Source: Ciona savignyi (lineage: Eukaryota; Chordata; Ascidiacea; Phlebobranchia; Cionidae). Taken from it: DNA of 64,000 nt. A program made the translations under genes and the position numbers. The notes below the pieces were generated by a model. The model was not told the DNA's origin and made no database searches. It worked only from the letters and a program-made list of their open reading frames with translations. This document shows positions 33,561-44,465 of the stretch, in pieces; within the stretch, counting starts at the first letter, position 1; every line of letters begins with the position of its first letter. Location: the NCBI GenBank assembly GCA_000149265.1, contig CH003037.1:8132-72131 (forward strand), read 5' to 3'.

Positions 33561-34006
33561 TCAATAGCACAATCAATGTTATTGTTGTAACTCGTATAAA
33601 GGACACTCTTTTTGTTGCAGCAGCTCTAACTTTTTATAACTTTTTGTCGTAGGGTACTTACTTCACCTTTATTTTGTTGCATCAATAAAACTAGAACAGC
33701 TATTTTAAAGAAAATAATTTTATTATAATGTCGTCACCAAATAGAGATTTGGTTGCAATACCTTTATACAAGTTACCTTCTTTTTGAAATTTGGTTGTCT
33801 GAACTGTTACAAATCTGTAGCAGTTTTCAGCTTCAAAAGAAGCAACCCAATGTAGTGCTTCTTCCAAATTAATAAAATGTAAAATTTCTTTAATATTATC
33901 TATCCTCAGGACCTTTTTCTTGAGAGGAAATAAAAATTAAATTTAAACATTTGACATACAAAAAAACAACTTATGGGTACTATATAAATAAATGCTACTA
34001 CAATAT

Positions 34007-34092
34007 GATCTGACGATTGCCCATGTGTTAATTCCCTTGGTTTTTCAATTCACAGGGATAAACATGAATATATTTTCTATCCTATCCTATAC
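34007..34092 (+). mobile_element. SINE 3' fragment
   Basis: GATCTGACGATTGCCCATGT and GGGATAAACATGAATAT, ending in CTATCCTATCCTAT, match the 3' half of the SINE at 44651-44948 (GATCTGACGATTGCCCGTGT). No tRNA-like head is present. Confidence 0.8.
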
Positions 34093-34279
34093 ACTATTTG
34101 TGTGTAAACTAACTCTAAGCTCTAAGGCTAATCTCAACTCTAACCCCAAAGACCAATCTCCATCTGAACACTAATTCTGACCCAACCAGTCAACCACGGG
34201 GTCATTGTACATTGCACCAGTACCGATATATTACCGGTACTTAATCTGGGAATACCAGTTTACTAACTGCTGCTTTTAT

Positions 34280-34830
34280 ATTCATACCGCATATTGTTTT
34301 CCTAGATTTTCTGGATCTTGAACTAGGAGGTGCGGTTTGAAAATCATCTTCACTATCTAAACTGTCTTCCAACTTGACAACAACTGAAGACTAAATAGTA
34401 ATAATATTCGATGGTATTTCGATCGTACAACCTTTTGCCCTAAAGGGTCGCACTAGCCCATCAAGCGAATGAATGAATGCCTTTTATTGTCCTAACTACT
34501 CTTATCTTATAATTTTAAATTGTACCTCTAATAAATCCTTTACAAACTCTGTTTAAATTTGTTTTAACACAACACAGGTATTTTTTTATTATTTTATGTA
34601 TGCAGTTGCAATTATTCCACATCCCATACAAAGTAAACCGGAAAAGAAACAACAATTGCTTGTATGTTTTTTCACAATAATTTTAGGCGGAAGAATCTCT
34701 TATAACTTGTGCTCTTCGTAGTTAGTACATCATCACCATCGACAGAATTACTTTCAGGATGAAGTGTGAAAGAATCATCAAGTGAAATGCTCTCTTCAAA
34801 CGTGTCATTTGATTTGCATAGCTAAATTGT
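34280..34830 (-). other. Scattered acidic coding-like minus segments, unidentified
   Basis: The minus strand at 34400-34280 reads VKLEDSLDSEDDFQTAPPSS then RSRKSRKTICGMNIKAAV. At 34815-34690 it reads EESISLDDSFTLHPESNSVD. Both look protein-like and acidic but are separated by non-coding DNA. They might be exons or relics of the Ulp1-like gene on the same strand. No domain assigned. Confidence 0.2.
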
Positions 34831-34914
34831 TGCTACTATTACTGCCAACGAAGTATCTAAGTGGACCCGCAATGGCGTGCGAGCATCGGAATCTTTGTTT
34901 CAATGTGCCAAAGG

Positions 34915-35219
34915 CACGCGCCCGGTGCTAGGAACCGCGAGGCCCCCTACTCTTCATAGCAAAATGTATGGGTGCTTATATATTATAAAATACATACATA
35001 CCACTACATACAAACTACAAAAATATACATTTAATACTTGCTATAAAACAAATTAAAGGTAATGTGGATGCTTATTTACAGCAACCCATATTCATTAAAT
35101 ATTATTTTACTTTTTATTTTAAGTTTCAGTAGTATTTTAAACCTCGTAATACAGAAAGACCCCCGCTAGCTGCGGGGCCCCTTCAAGGTGCGGGGCCCAA
35201 TTTGATCTAATCGGCCCTG
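34915..35219. mobile_element. 305-bp non-autonomous hAT element (MITE) with perfect TSD
   Basis: Flanked by the perfect 8-bp target duplication GCCAAAGG at 34907-34914 and 35220-35227. The left end CACGCGCCCGGTG and the right end (reversed) CAGGGCCGATT are GC-rich, imperfect inverted termini, around an AT-rich core. Near the right end a hairpin, CCCCGCTAGCTGCGGGG, lies at 35161-35177. No coding capacity. The 8-bp duplication points to hAT. Confidence 0.75.
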
Positions 35220-35227
35220 GCCAAAGG

Positions 35228-35860
35228 TTCTTTTCTTTTCAATTACTCACTTCTCTTGTTTTAATTTGTGCTTTATTATATTATAACCTCTGTCTGTTTT
35301 GCAGTGTAGGATTTCTTAGTGGTGCCAGACTATAAACAAGGATAGCACCATCACCAAGAAGAAATCCATCAACGTTTCCAGAATCAAATGTGGAACGAAA
35401 CGAATAACGCTATTGTTAAAAAATATCCTTGCATCATGAGTTGATTCTGGCCACCGTGCAACAACATCTGTGTAATTAGCATGTCAGCATTGCAAATGCA
35501 CTTCACTGTACATTCAGAGAAAAGTAACTATTTCTGTTTCTGTACACTTCTGCCTGATCCCCCCCACCTGGAGAACTTATCGGGATTTTTTTTTTTTTTT
35601 TTCGATTTGACTTTTTTATTTTTAAACAATAATTGCGTCGCACGCAATTGTCTAATTTTGAACTCATTTTAAACAAAGGAATATAAAAAATTCACATTTT
35701 AAAGTTAAAAGAATGGCGGTCTAATGTGGTAAAGATAATTATATTTGAACAGTGGTAGTAACTTATAGATTGGAGAGAAAAATTATGAGAGAATAATGGG
35801 AAACTTCACACAAAATATGCAGGTTAAAGTTTAGTTTATTCATTTTTTGCCCCAGTTTTT
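35228..35860. other. No gene; poly-T run
   Basis: AT-rich with a T17 run at 35586-35602. Frames are short and motif-free. Confidence 0.4.
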
Positions 35861-35984
35861 TAAAAATGGCAAACGAATATAATCTCGACACAGGAACGGG
35901 AAAAGACGGCAAAACGAACAGTCGTTAAAACACGTCATTAAAAAAAAGGGATATAATGTAATAAATATAGCGGACGCGGCCGCC

Positions 35985-36420
35985 AAACCTAAAAAAGCAA
36001 AGCCCGATAAGGGACTTGAACCCTTGAATATGTGTACAATCGATAGCTCCCACAAACCCTGGGAAGTTTTACTACCTACCTATTGCAGCAAACTTTCCTC
36101 TTGTTGCCATCAACTGAGAAGTTGATTGTTGAAATGTAATATAAATAATCTCTTTATTTCTTGCTATCTTTCTTATTATTCTGCTAACACTACTTTGGCG
36201 AAGAAGATCACCATCGCTGATCTGAAAGTGTCCGGTAGCATAAAATCGAAATGCAGCAAGTAACTGCTGCATAATAGGATAATGAACCAACCCTCTGATT
36301 GCCTGTGTAATTTCTTGTTTAAATGTATTAAAGATTTGAAAACCGGTAACGTTTTTTCAATTCGCAATTTGAATAGTATTCCAAAGGGTTTTGAAAATCC
36401 CTTTAGTCTTCCCACCAAAT
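35985..36420 (-). pseudogene. PIF/Harbinger transposase (DDE_Tnp_4) fragment
   Basis: Minus frame 36290-36072 reads QQLLAAFRFYATGHFQISDG then SSVSRIIRKIARN. This is the conserved helix-turn-helix block of Harbinger transposases (QLLxALRFYATGxFQ...VSRxIxxV). After stops at about 36072-36067, the next codons read FPGFVGAIDCTHI near 36060-36020, with the first catalytic Asp in the family-typical GAIDCTHI. The sequence then degenerates and the later D and E are absent. It is disabled by stops and truncated on both sides. Confidence 0.8.
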
Positions 36421-36436
36421 CATTTAATTAAATTTA

Positions 36437-36900
36437 TTGCAGAATTTGTCATTTTTGATTATTGGTGCCAAAATAGAAGTAATTGTCGTTAATTTTGGCA
36501 AGAACATTCTTCGTGAAGGTCACACCCACCTTACACTTACATTTCATGGTAATTTATATGTCGGATGGATGGGGCAGGCATGGTGTTTGTTGTGTCATCC
36601 AAAGATTGATAAATGGTTCCAGAGCTCTTCTGTGAATGGCAGCCTGCTAATGTAGTGCCCCGCATTGTGTGTAGGTAGGACCCAAACGCGTTACTTGGTT
36701 GGTGGGATTGGGTACCTATATTGTCTTTGTTTGGCCTGGAGATTTTCAATTACTGCTGCTTCGCGGATTGTTTTTTTGTAATCCCCTTTTATTGTTCCGT
36801 GGAATATATTTTTACACAATCTTTGTTCAGTACGCAGTAGACACACTTTGTTTAAATATTTAAAAATCGCCACTACTGAAATTCAAAAAAAATATCAATT
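36437..36900. other. Open frames on the minus strand, unidentified
   Basis: Minus frames 36873-36691 and 36749-36537 overlap; they sit upstream of the Harbinger fragment on its strand but show none of its conserved blocks. Function unknown. Confidence 0.2.
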
Positions 36901-38530
36901 TCTAAAACAAGTTAACTAGTGCCGCGACCTTGTAAACTGAATGTAAAGGTTTGGTTTCTGAAGTCAAACTAAACTTAAGATTTAAATTATGGTAGCCGGT
37001 CAAGTGACCAATAAAGAAATAATAAAAAATTCGCGACCCAACTCTACAAATGCCTTGCCTTGATATATATATTCATTTCAGCCAACAGCTATATACCCAA
37101 AGCTTGCTTGCTGCTTGCCTTTTCCATATAAGGTGCTAGTGAAGTCGCATCCGTAAATGCGTGGAGGCGTACAATAGAGATGAGAAAGCAAAGATAAGTT
37201 TTCCAATGTTCAACATTCGCAGCGAATATTTTGCTCCGGTGAGCATACACATCCTGGCGTCAATCTTTGCAGCAAGAGACACGCAAATAATGGCCACATC
37301 GGTGTCTGATGATTTAATATAATAATAACTGAATAATAATTATACGTGCTGGGGTATATAGGCGGCATAAAGTAACTTAACATTCTCTTGGTCGCAAAAC
37401 AACTCCCCGAATATTATATCTAGGTTAAGCATCGGCTTTGAATATTGCAATAGGTGACCCCATGTTCTACGAATAGTTGTAACCAGCCGAAATATAGACT
37501 CTTAACTCCTCTTTGTTTTGCCCACTTGTCAGAAGAAACTTCGTCCACTTTCTTGTACTGTAAAAGTTTAACAGTAACATAAACTTATATAGGTATTTAG
37601 CCAAATCGGTGATGTTTAAGAAGTGAACAGATTAAATTCAGTGTTTGGGAATTTCATACCTTTCATTTTATATCGACTGGATGCATTTAATTAACTTTTT
37701 TATTTCTGCCAATGCCAACCAAAACTGTTGACTACTGGAGACGTAGTGCCAAGATTTAATGTTAAGTAAATATGTTATAATTTCTTACATGATGGTTTTT
37801 TGTTAGGGATTTACCTGTACCGGCTCAAAGTTTTGAAAGAACACAAAGTTAACAACAAACACATCAAAAGTTTGCAAATAAATGTCTATTCTATAGGCTG
37901 GTGGTGGTGATCTTTTGCATACAGCTTCATTAGCCCAGCAAATTATGTATGGGGGTGATAGATTTAAAAAACAATTGCTGCCACTCGTTCATGTGTCATT
38001 TGACTCCATTTGTATGAGGTTCTGAAAAAGCAGGTGTAAAAAATTAAATGTCAGTAATATACAATTAGCAAAATAAGAAGAATATGGCACCTACACCATA
38101 TTGTCATTATGGACACTACTCTCTTCAACATCTATTGGATTGAAGATTTGGAATAATATTTTCGGTTATATGTCGTTTTAACTTTATACCGAAAACATTT
38201 TTTTTACATTTGTTATAATCATAAAATCCAGACCTTAATAATTTAGTCAGTACACATAGCATGTGCAGACCGTAACACGATAAAAAGCAGAAATGCGATT
38301 AATAGCTCAACATAAATGTTAGAAACTTAATTGTACAAAAAAGTTACACAAAAAAATACTTTGCCTTAGCGTCATGTGATGTAAATCTTTGTGTTAGAAA
38401 TACCGAAAATTACAAAATGTAAAAACCCCTGTTACTATGTTGAGAACACGGTCCGATTAATACATACATACACACAGCTAGCTGTAAGCGAAATTTATTG
38501 GGGTAGTAAGTAATTAATATCAACCATCGC
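36900..38530. other. AT-rich non-coding stretch
   Basis: No gene or repeat recognised. Confidence 0.45.
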
Positions 38531-38531
38531 C

Positions 38532-38700
38532 ATCGCTTCTCGGCTTTTTTAGTTCATTTCTGAAGTATCTATCGCTTCTTCGCCCTTAATATCAAACATA
38601 GCCACAATCGCTACGCAGCTATTTTGAGCTAGGGGTTGTTGGAACGTAGATTTGTGTACCAGATATAGACGGCATAGGAGGGGGGGGACCTGGTCCAGAG
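38532..38700 (+). pseudogene. U2 snRNA-like pseudogene
   Basis: ATCGCTTCTCGGC at 38532-38544 equals the highly conserved U2 5' end. GAAGTATCTATCGCTTCTTC and TTAATATCAAACAT follow in the order of the U2 GTAGTATCTGTTCTTATCAG / TTAATATCTGATA region. Further on GACGGCATAGGAGG and GACCTGGTCCAG resemble the 3' domain. The stem I second strand (GGCTAAG) and the branch-point pairing region are corrupted, so it is not functional. Short matches were weighed by collinearity only. Confidence 0.45.
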
Positions 38701-38809
38701 GCCAATAATAAGATGCGTTGAAAAGCCCTGGCCTTAAGAAGTAGATAGTGTGTGTAGCAAATTTGCCAGTTTGCTTTGATATATTGTAGCAATTATTTTC
38801 CATGTAAAA

Positions 38810-39880
38810 ACTGTTTTGTGTTGTTAAAATTATTGAAGGTACCGTGTTATGAAACCCGATTGCCCTTGCAACGCAAGGTAGTTTCAGAATGTGTCAATGT
38901 TTGGCCTTTAAGGCTGTTGTTGTCATTAAGGTGGTGTTGACAACTGTAATTATATAATCTGCAATTTGCTTGTACAAGGGTAGAGTGATTAATACTGAAA
39001 GGAAGACGTATCGTCGTGTTTGCCTAAAGTTACTTCGTTGATTGTTATTTGGAGAATCAGTCGTACGTATTAAAAAGAATAAAAGTCAAATTTCAGATTT
39101 CACCTTTCGTGACGGAGTCGTTTTAAATCTTTGGCATCATAGCTAACAGCCATTGAGCAGAAAGCAGATTAGCTAGCCAAAACGGAGTCAAGAGATACTG
39201 CGGTTAGTTAGCATCAATTGGTTGGCACCGCGCAACAGTATCATCTTAATTAGCTTTAAACAATCTTTTCGGGCGCTAAAGTCTGCCATCCCATCCACCT
39301 ACTAGGGATGGATTTGGATTAATTTGTGTGCCACGAGTGGATTAATTTCCATAATGCACGTAGGGTTTTCGGTCTACTACAACCAACTCACGCTAAGCGC
39401 ACAATTTGGCTTACCATCAACAAAAATGTATAACAATCAATACATTTAACAAATGCCCCTAATTAATTGAACATTAAATTAATAAATAAGTAAATTTTAA
39501 ATTCACATGGGTCCCATAGTTAACATACCAAACATATTTTCAATATTACGTTAAATAAAGGATAAACGTCCTAAATTTACGTACATTTCACCACAAATGT
39601 TTTAAATTATAGCTTCTTTTTAAGCGCTGTAGTGAATGAAATAAAGCTAAATTCCCAAATAGTCCGATTTAGTTTTTCATTGTTTCAGAGAATTTCCCTA
39701 GGTTTAATACATAAGTTTGTTTCTGTTTTTACATAAGTGAGTCATGTTATGTAGCAATTCTTAAACTTTTAATCTGATTTGTCGACTTCTTTTTAGAGAG
39801 ATCGTTTTCATGAAAATTAACCTAAGTAAATGTTTTCTTTTTTGAATTGGCACAGAGTGTCTAATGTTTTAAAATTTTAC
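38810..39880. other. No gene recognised
   Basis: AT-rich non-coding DNA. A short block at 39660-39720 (GAGAATTTCCCTAGGTTTAA) may be a third, partial relative of the monomers at 39885-40405. Confidence 0.4.
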
Positions 39881-39884
39881 CGAA

Positions 39885-40405
39885 TTTTAATAAAATTAGA
39901 GCAGCCGTTCAAGCGCTATGGCCACAAAATCTAATTTATTAAAAAAACGTTTTGAGGGAATTCCCCTATATTCATTACTCAAATTTTTGGTTTCTGCATA
40001 CTTAGACCATGTTGTCTTTACAAATGTCCAATTTTCATTGCGATTTCATTACTCCTTTTGGAAGATGTCAGGGCGACATGGAATCCTGGTAACAAACATG
40101 ATTTGAGAACGTATCCCATTTTTTGGGTATTTCCCTAGGTAATTTTTTGATTTCTTTTAAAGTTTGTATTATTGGCTAATGCTTACAATTTACTAAATCT
40201 AATAAAATTGGAGTAGCCGATCAATCATCGCTATGGCCAAAAAAGCTACCTTTTAAAAAAAAGTACCGTTTTGGTTTTTCACCTCTCAGGGAAATTCCCC
40301 AAATTAAATTACCCAAAATTTTGGCTTCTGCATATCTAGACTATGTGCACTAACAAATGTTAAAGTTTTATTGCGATTCCATAACCCCTTCTGGTAGATG
40401 TTGGA
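39885..40405 (+). repeat. Two diverged tandem monomers, about 310 bp spacing
   Basis: AATAAAATTAGAGCAGCCG (about 39890) and AATAAAATTGGAGTAGCCG (about 40202) start two similar blocks. Both continue with CGCTATGGCCA, GAATTCCCC/GAAATTCCCC, TTTTGG(TT/CT)TCTGCATA and ATTGCGATT. They lie directly upstream of a LINE ORF1 remnant and look like 5'-UTR monomers. Confidence 0.75.
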
Positions 40406-40409
40406 GCCA

Positions 40410-41392
40410 CAAGCCATGACTGTCAAACCTTTGACGAAAAGAAAAAAAACGGACAAAAACAATATGTGTCCGTCCCATTTTTCCAAATGGGACTTTAACT
40501 ATTCGGATTTTCGGAAAAGTTATGAAAGTTGGCGGCCTGGGGAAACCTCCCCGTTTGCAGATATTGCAAGGAAAGAGGCCATTATGCAGCGAAAATGGCC
40601 AAAAGGGTTTTATTGCATACATTGCCTGACCTACATCTAACTTGCAGATGCAGATCATTTTTCACCCAACTGATGCTCCTCTCCAACAAGCAACCAACAC
40701 TAACAATCCTATTTAAGCAATGACAGGCCATGCTAGCCCCCTGCCCTACACCTCCTCTAACCTTAGAGAATGGATGTTGCCGAAAATAACTGCAAAATTA
40801 AAGCCAAATAACTCAAACCAATCTATCTTTGAAATCCGAAAACACGAACATTGGAAATGTTTTAGAGGACCTTTGGATAAAGAAACTACTGGCACATCAT
40901 CCATCCTTTACGGCACTTCCACAACGTAATCGTCGGTAAAGGAAACCTACAAACAATACATATAATTCTAAACGGCAACCTAAGCGTGAAAACTACCAGA
41001 TGATGATTCCTTTTAAAATAAAACTTATCTTCTGACCAAATGGAATTTGAATCACCGACCAACGCTTAATCAGCCAAACACACGGGCATGTTCAGCTCAC
41101 CTTCGTCGTCTGAACTGTCGCGTGACCATTCACCGGAATCCAGGACATTCATGACAATTCAAATAAGCCACCTGTCTAAAGATCCATTCAAACCAAGTAT
41201 TATTCAAAACGACAAAAACTGTACATCTGAAATATAACAATAGTAGTGTATCATCATACACCAACCTCAACGACGACACCAGAAGAACCCTGCCCTTCAA
41301 TGGAAAAGTTACGAACAAATACCAAAACTCAAAATCAATACCCTATCAACATTGCAACGCTAAATGCTAATATATATAACAACATTTTTTAA
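40410..41392 (+). pseudogene. L1/Tx1-like LINE, ORF1 and start of ORF2 (copy b)
   Basis: From ATG at 40417 the ORF1 relic is basic (MTVKPLTKRKKTDKNN). At 40530-40600, one phase over, it has a zinc-knuckle start CRYCKERGHYAAK (C-x2-C-x4-H; the last Cys lost by shift). The block FTALPQRNRR at 40908-40935 and the Ser-rich block near 41085-41130 (SSPSSSELSRDHSPES) match copy c at 60480-60860. Near 41330-41370 NIATLNANIYN is the start of the ORF2 endonuclease, cut off at about 41390. Many stops; dead copy. Confidence 0.65.
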
Positions 41393-41503
41393 AAGGTTCG
41401 CTATCCGACAGTGTGAAAACTGCCATTGTCAAACTAGTCTATAAAGAGGAAAAATTGGGTGCCGATCTTTCTTCTAAATTGTGATTACAAATTGATTTAT
41501 TAA

Positions 41504-41519
41504 TTTATATTTGAATAAG
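41504..41519 (+). other. Spliced-leader-like 16-mer before an ORF
   Basis: TTTATATTTGAATAAG matches the Ciona spliced leader as I recall it (ATTCTATTTGAATAAG) at 14 of 16 positions, including the last 11. It is followed 43 bases later by the ATG at 41562-41564 of a short coiled-coil frame. Could be chance in AT-rich DNA. Confidence 0.25.
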
Positions 41520-41561
41520 GATTGTTCTTGAATGACAATTAATATTAAGTAAAAAAACATG

Positions 41562-42420
41562 GCTGCTAAGCAATTAAAAAATATGTTACAAGAAATAAAA
41601 ACAATATTAAACATGCTTGATGAATTTCAAGATAATGTCCAATTTATCAGAGAAAGCACTACTGAAATCAAAAATTAAGTAATGCACCTTGAAACAGAAT
41701 GGAGTATTATGAAAATTAAATTAATTAACTAAAACTAAAGAAGAAAATGCCAAATTCTTTAAACATATAAGCTTGATAAGTTAAAAACAATATGGTAGAT
41801 AATGGTGTTCGGGAATCGGATACTGGTAACTTGGATAACGGTGAAGCTAAAGCAATGCAGATTGCTCAGGAACTGGCCATTAATGATGTTCTTAACAGCA
41901 AAGACATTCATAGAGTGGACGAAAAACAAGATAGAAAAACTCGCCCAATTAATATTAGAAAGGTGTCAAAACGCCCCGGAATTTATGAAGAAAAGAAAAA
42001 AATTATATTAATGAAGATCTTTTACGCCAATTCGATTTAAACTATTTCAATACCTCAAAAACCTTAAAGTCAAATAACACATGGAAACATATCGACTCCT
42101 GGAGACCTTCTTCAAACAGGTTTGGATGTCTACTGGAATGAAATTGAAGTATTTTGTTAACATATTTTAATTTGTAACTCATTCCTCAAATCATGTACAA
42201 AAATGTAACTATGTATCATGTGTGATTTTTGACTGAACCACTTTCAACTTACAGATTTTCCATAACATTTTAGAAATTAATGTAAAAAATTCATTAAAGA
42301 GATATGCCGCATGGGATGGTTTCTGTAAAAACAAATTAGATAGATCTGCACAAAGAAAGCGTATACCACAAGATAATTTAATTAATTCTCTACTTTGGCC
42401 TCGAAAAGAAACCTTAAAGT
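41562..42420 (+). pseudogene. Unidentified multi-part coiled-coil ORF relic
   Basis: ATG at 41562 opens MAAKQLKNMLQEIKTILNML and continues as a heptad-like frame for about 39 codons to a stop. At 41792-42040, in two phases, a Lys/Glu-rich region contains KIEKLAQLILERCQNAPEFM then (after a shift) INEDLLRQFDLNYFN. At 42280-42418 a last open block reads RYAAWDGFCKNKLDRSAQRK then IPQDNLINSLLWPRKE and stops. The phases look like one decayed protein: a coiled coil, a basic middle and a Trp/Arg-rich tail. I do not recognise the family. Confidence 0.35.
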
Positions 42421-42446
42421 AGCTAAATATATATTTAAATGCATGC

Positions 42447-42517
42447 GTTTCCGTAGTGTAGCGGTTATCACGTTCGCTTTACACGCGAGAGGTCTCGCTC
42501 GATCCCGTGCGGAAACA
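42447..42517 (+). tRNA. tRNA-Val(TAC), probably a pseudogene
   Basis: The acceptor strands GTTTCCG (42447-42453) and CGGAAAC (42510-42516) pair fully, with discriminator A. Box A is GTAGTGTAGCGGTTA. The anticodon arm TTCGC-TTTACAC-GCGAG puts TAC at the anticodon, reading valine GUA codons. The T arm is poor: TCTCG-CTCGATC-CCGTG pairs at few positions and the gene is about 2 nt short, with box B GCTCGATCCC instead of GGTTCGAxTCC. So it is tRNA-Val-derived but may be inactive. No intron. Confidence 0.75.
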
Positions 42518-42849
42518 ACTTTTAAAGTTACTTTGTAGCGGCTGCCTATTTAATATATAATAACTTAGGACTTCGATAAGCGCAACGGTACAAGTAAAAT
42601 AATGCATAAGCATAACCGGCTACGTAGTTTTATCAGGACGGGCAGTAGGGTACTTTGGTTGTGGTTGTTGTATTCTGATTTTGTCGATTACCAACTGTCT
42701 CAAACAGGCAAACAAACACGAGGTATCAACAATTAGCTCGCGCGGGGAATGCAGGAATGTCGAGAGGGCGTAGGGGTAATCATTATAAATCACTGTGGAG
42801 GCAACGCAATAAAATAAGAAATGGTTTACACAATACAACAGCGGTGACC

Positions 42850-43330
42850 TCGTTTTGCATAAAAAACTGGACAATTTAACTGCTGATCTTGAACTCTGCC
42901 ACCAATCAAATGAGTCGAAATTACAAAATAGAAATATCTAAACATGATAAACAGCTAAAAAATGAAAATGGAAATTTAAAAGAACTAATAAGAGAACTGT
43001 AAAACAAGTCTGTTAAAATCTACAATACAATTGATGCATGCATTGGACCAATATGGAAGACGTTAATGCTTAACAGTTTCATGGGATAAAGTTCACATGT
43101 TGATGAGTCGACTGATGATCTGGGGCGTTATTCTGAGCTTTTACTCGCACGTAAGACTTACGAGCTCGCTACTCTTCGACGCTGCGAGCAAGTTGCGAGC
43201 TCGGAGCTTAAGAGTGAAATTGCTATTCCGAACGACACTTGTTTACTGGCCATTAGAACGATTGTATTCACGAGTAGAAAACGAAGTAAGCAAAATTAAA
43301 TGTCCAATCTCTTCACTTTATTGTCACATG
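42850..43330 (+). pseudogene. Unidentified coding-like segments, coiled coil and GC-richer tail
   Basis: Near 42955-43000 a frame reads KNENGNLKELIREL, coiled-coil-like. At 43020-43085 it reads KIYNTIDACIGPIWKTLMLN. At 43095-43290 a GC-richer frame reads DESTDDLGRYSELLLARKTY then ELATLRRCEQVASSELKSEI. The last is convincingly protein-like but matches nothing I know. It may belong with the relic at 41562-42420. Confidence 0.3.
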
Positions 43331-43349
43331 TTTCTAGACATATAACCAC

Positions 43350-44457
43350 TCTTTCTTTTTACTAATGTTCTATTCATATATCTCACACCATATTACAAAC
43401 AACTTACTTGATATTTATTTTTATTGCAAAATATCAAACGAAGAAAGAGCAATACAGTGCTATGAAATGAAAAATTAGCTATCACAGTTAGCTTGGAAAG
43501 GCAGTGTATATGACTTAAGAAATATAATAACACTGAAATATAAATAAAAATATTATTTACAACTAGCTGCATGCTTTACAAATCATTTAAACCAAATAAC
43601 AAATTTGCATTTACAATGACTGGGTATGTTCAATATGAAAGTTACAGAGTTAACAATATCTGCACAATTGCAGCCATAGCTTCATCAGCTGTTTTCCCAT
43701 TTAGACTACATAGTTTAGCAACAGTAAATTTTCCGAAACTATCGTACATATCATCCTGCACAATGTTGGCCTGAGCTGCACGTTTTATATATTTAGAATT
43801 TCTCTCCAAAATATGAATGAGGTCTTCCTAGTAATAAAGTGAGTGGTTATTAGAGCTGTGGATATCTAGAATAAAATAACGATTAATAAAAAATTAACCG
43901 GTAGTGGTCCACATAAATCTGAATATTTTCAATTAGACATTGCAAGAGCAACATAAACTGATGTACAATGTACACACACCCAAGTTATGTACAATATGAA
44001 AATAACCACCTGCAAATCAACTTTAAAATCCAGCTTTCTTCTTTTGTGCTGTAGTGCAGACTGCAGCGATTCAGCAGGCGAAGGGCAATCTATTGTTGAC
44101 GTCATGGATAGATAGTTATGTTGGGGTGTTTAGTTTACCAGAACTATTCCTGTGTTGTGTGCCTGTTAGTTATTACTTCACCAGTATACTTGTTAAACCT
44201 CTTAAACTACTGGTACCCATACTTGGTTCAAGCAATGTGCGCTAACAATGGAAACATGCTACATTTTATAAACAAGACATACAGGAACTTACAATCAGTG
44301 ACAGAGGTGATCTTGCAAAAATTGCATATTTTCATCATGTTCCCATGTTAAACATGTTGCTGCACCGGATCCGCTTTCATACTTTCCGCTTTTTTTCTCT
44401 CTTGAAAATCTATCCCTTAAACTTCTCCATATCATCATACATGCCTCTGCTAATAAA
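43350..44457. other. AT-rich non-coding stretch
   Basis: No gene recognised; the short frames at 43571-43774 and 44054-44351 have no motif. Confidence 0.4.
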
Positions 44458-44465
44458 TGCTAAAC

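Noticed and set aside
35840..36055. Separate 71-codon membrane-protein-like minus frame
   Set aside because: It overlaps the Harbinger GAIDCTHI block in another phase; its hydrophobicity comes from T-rich sequence on that strand.
36001..36060. tRNA-like 3' half on the minus strand (AAGGG-TTCAAGT-CCCTT and a possible acceptor end)
   Set aside because: There is no matching 5' acceptor strand, D arm or anticodon arm, and the nucleotides encode the GAIDCTHI block of a Harbinger transposase fragment.
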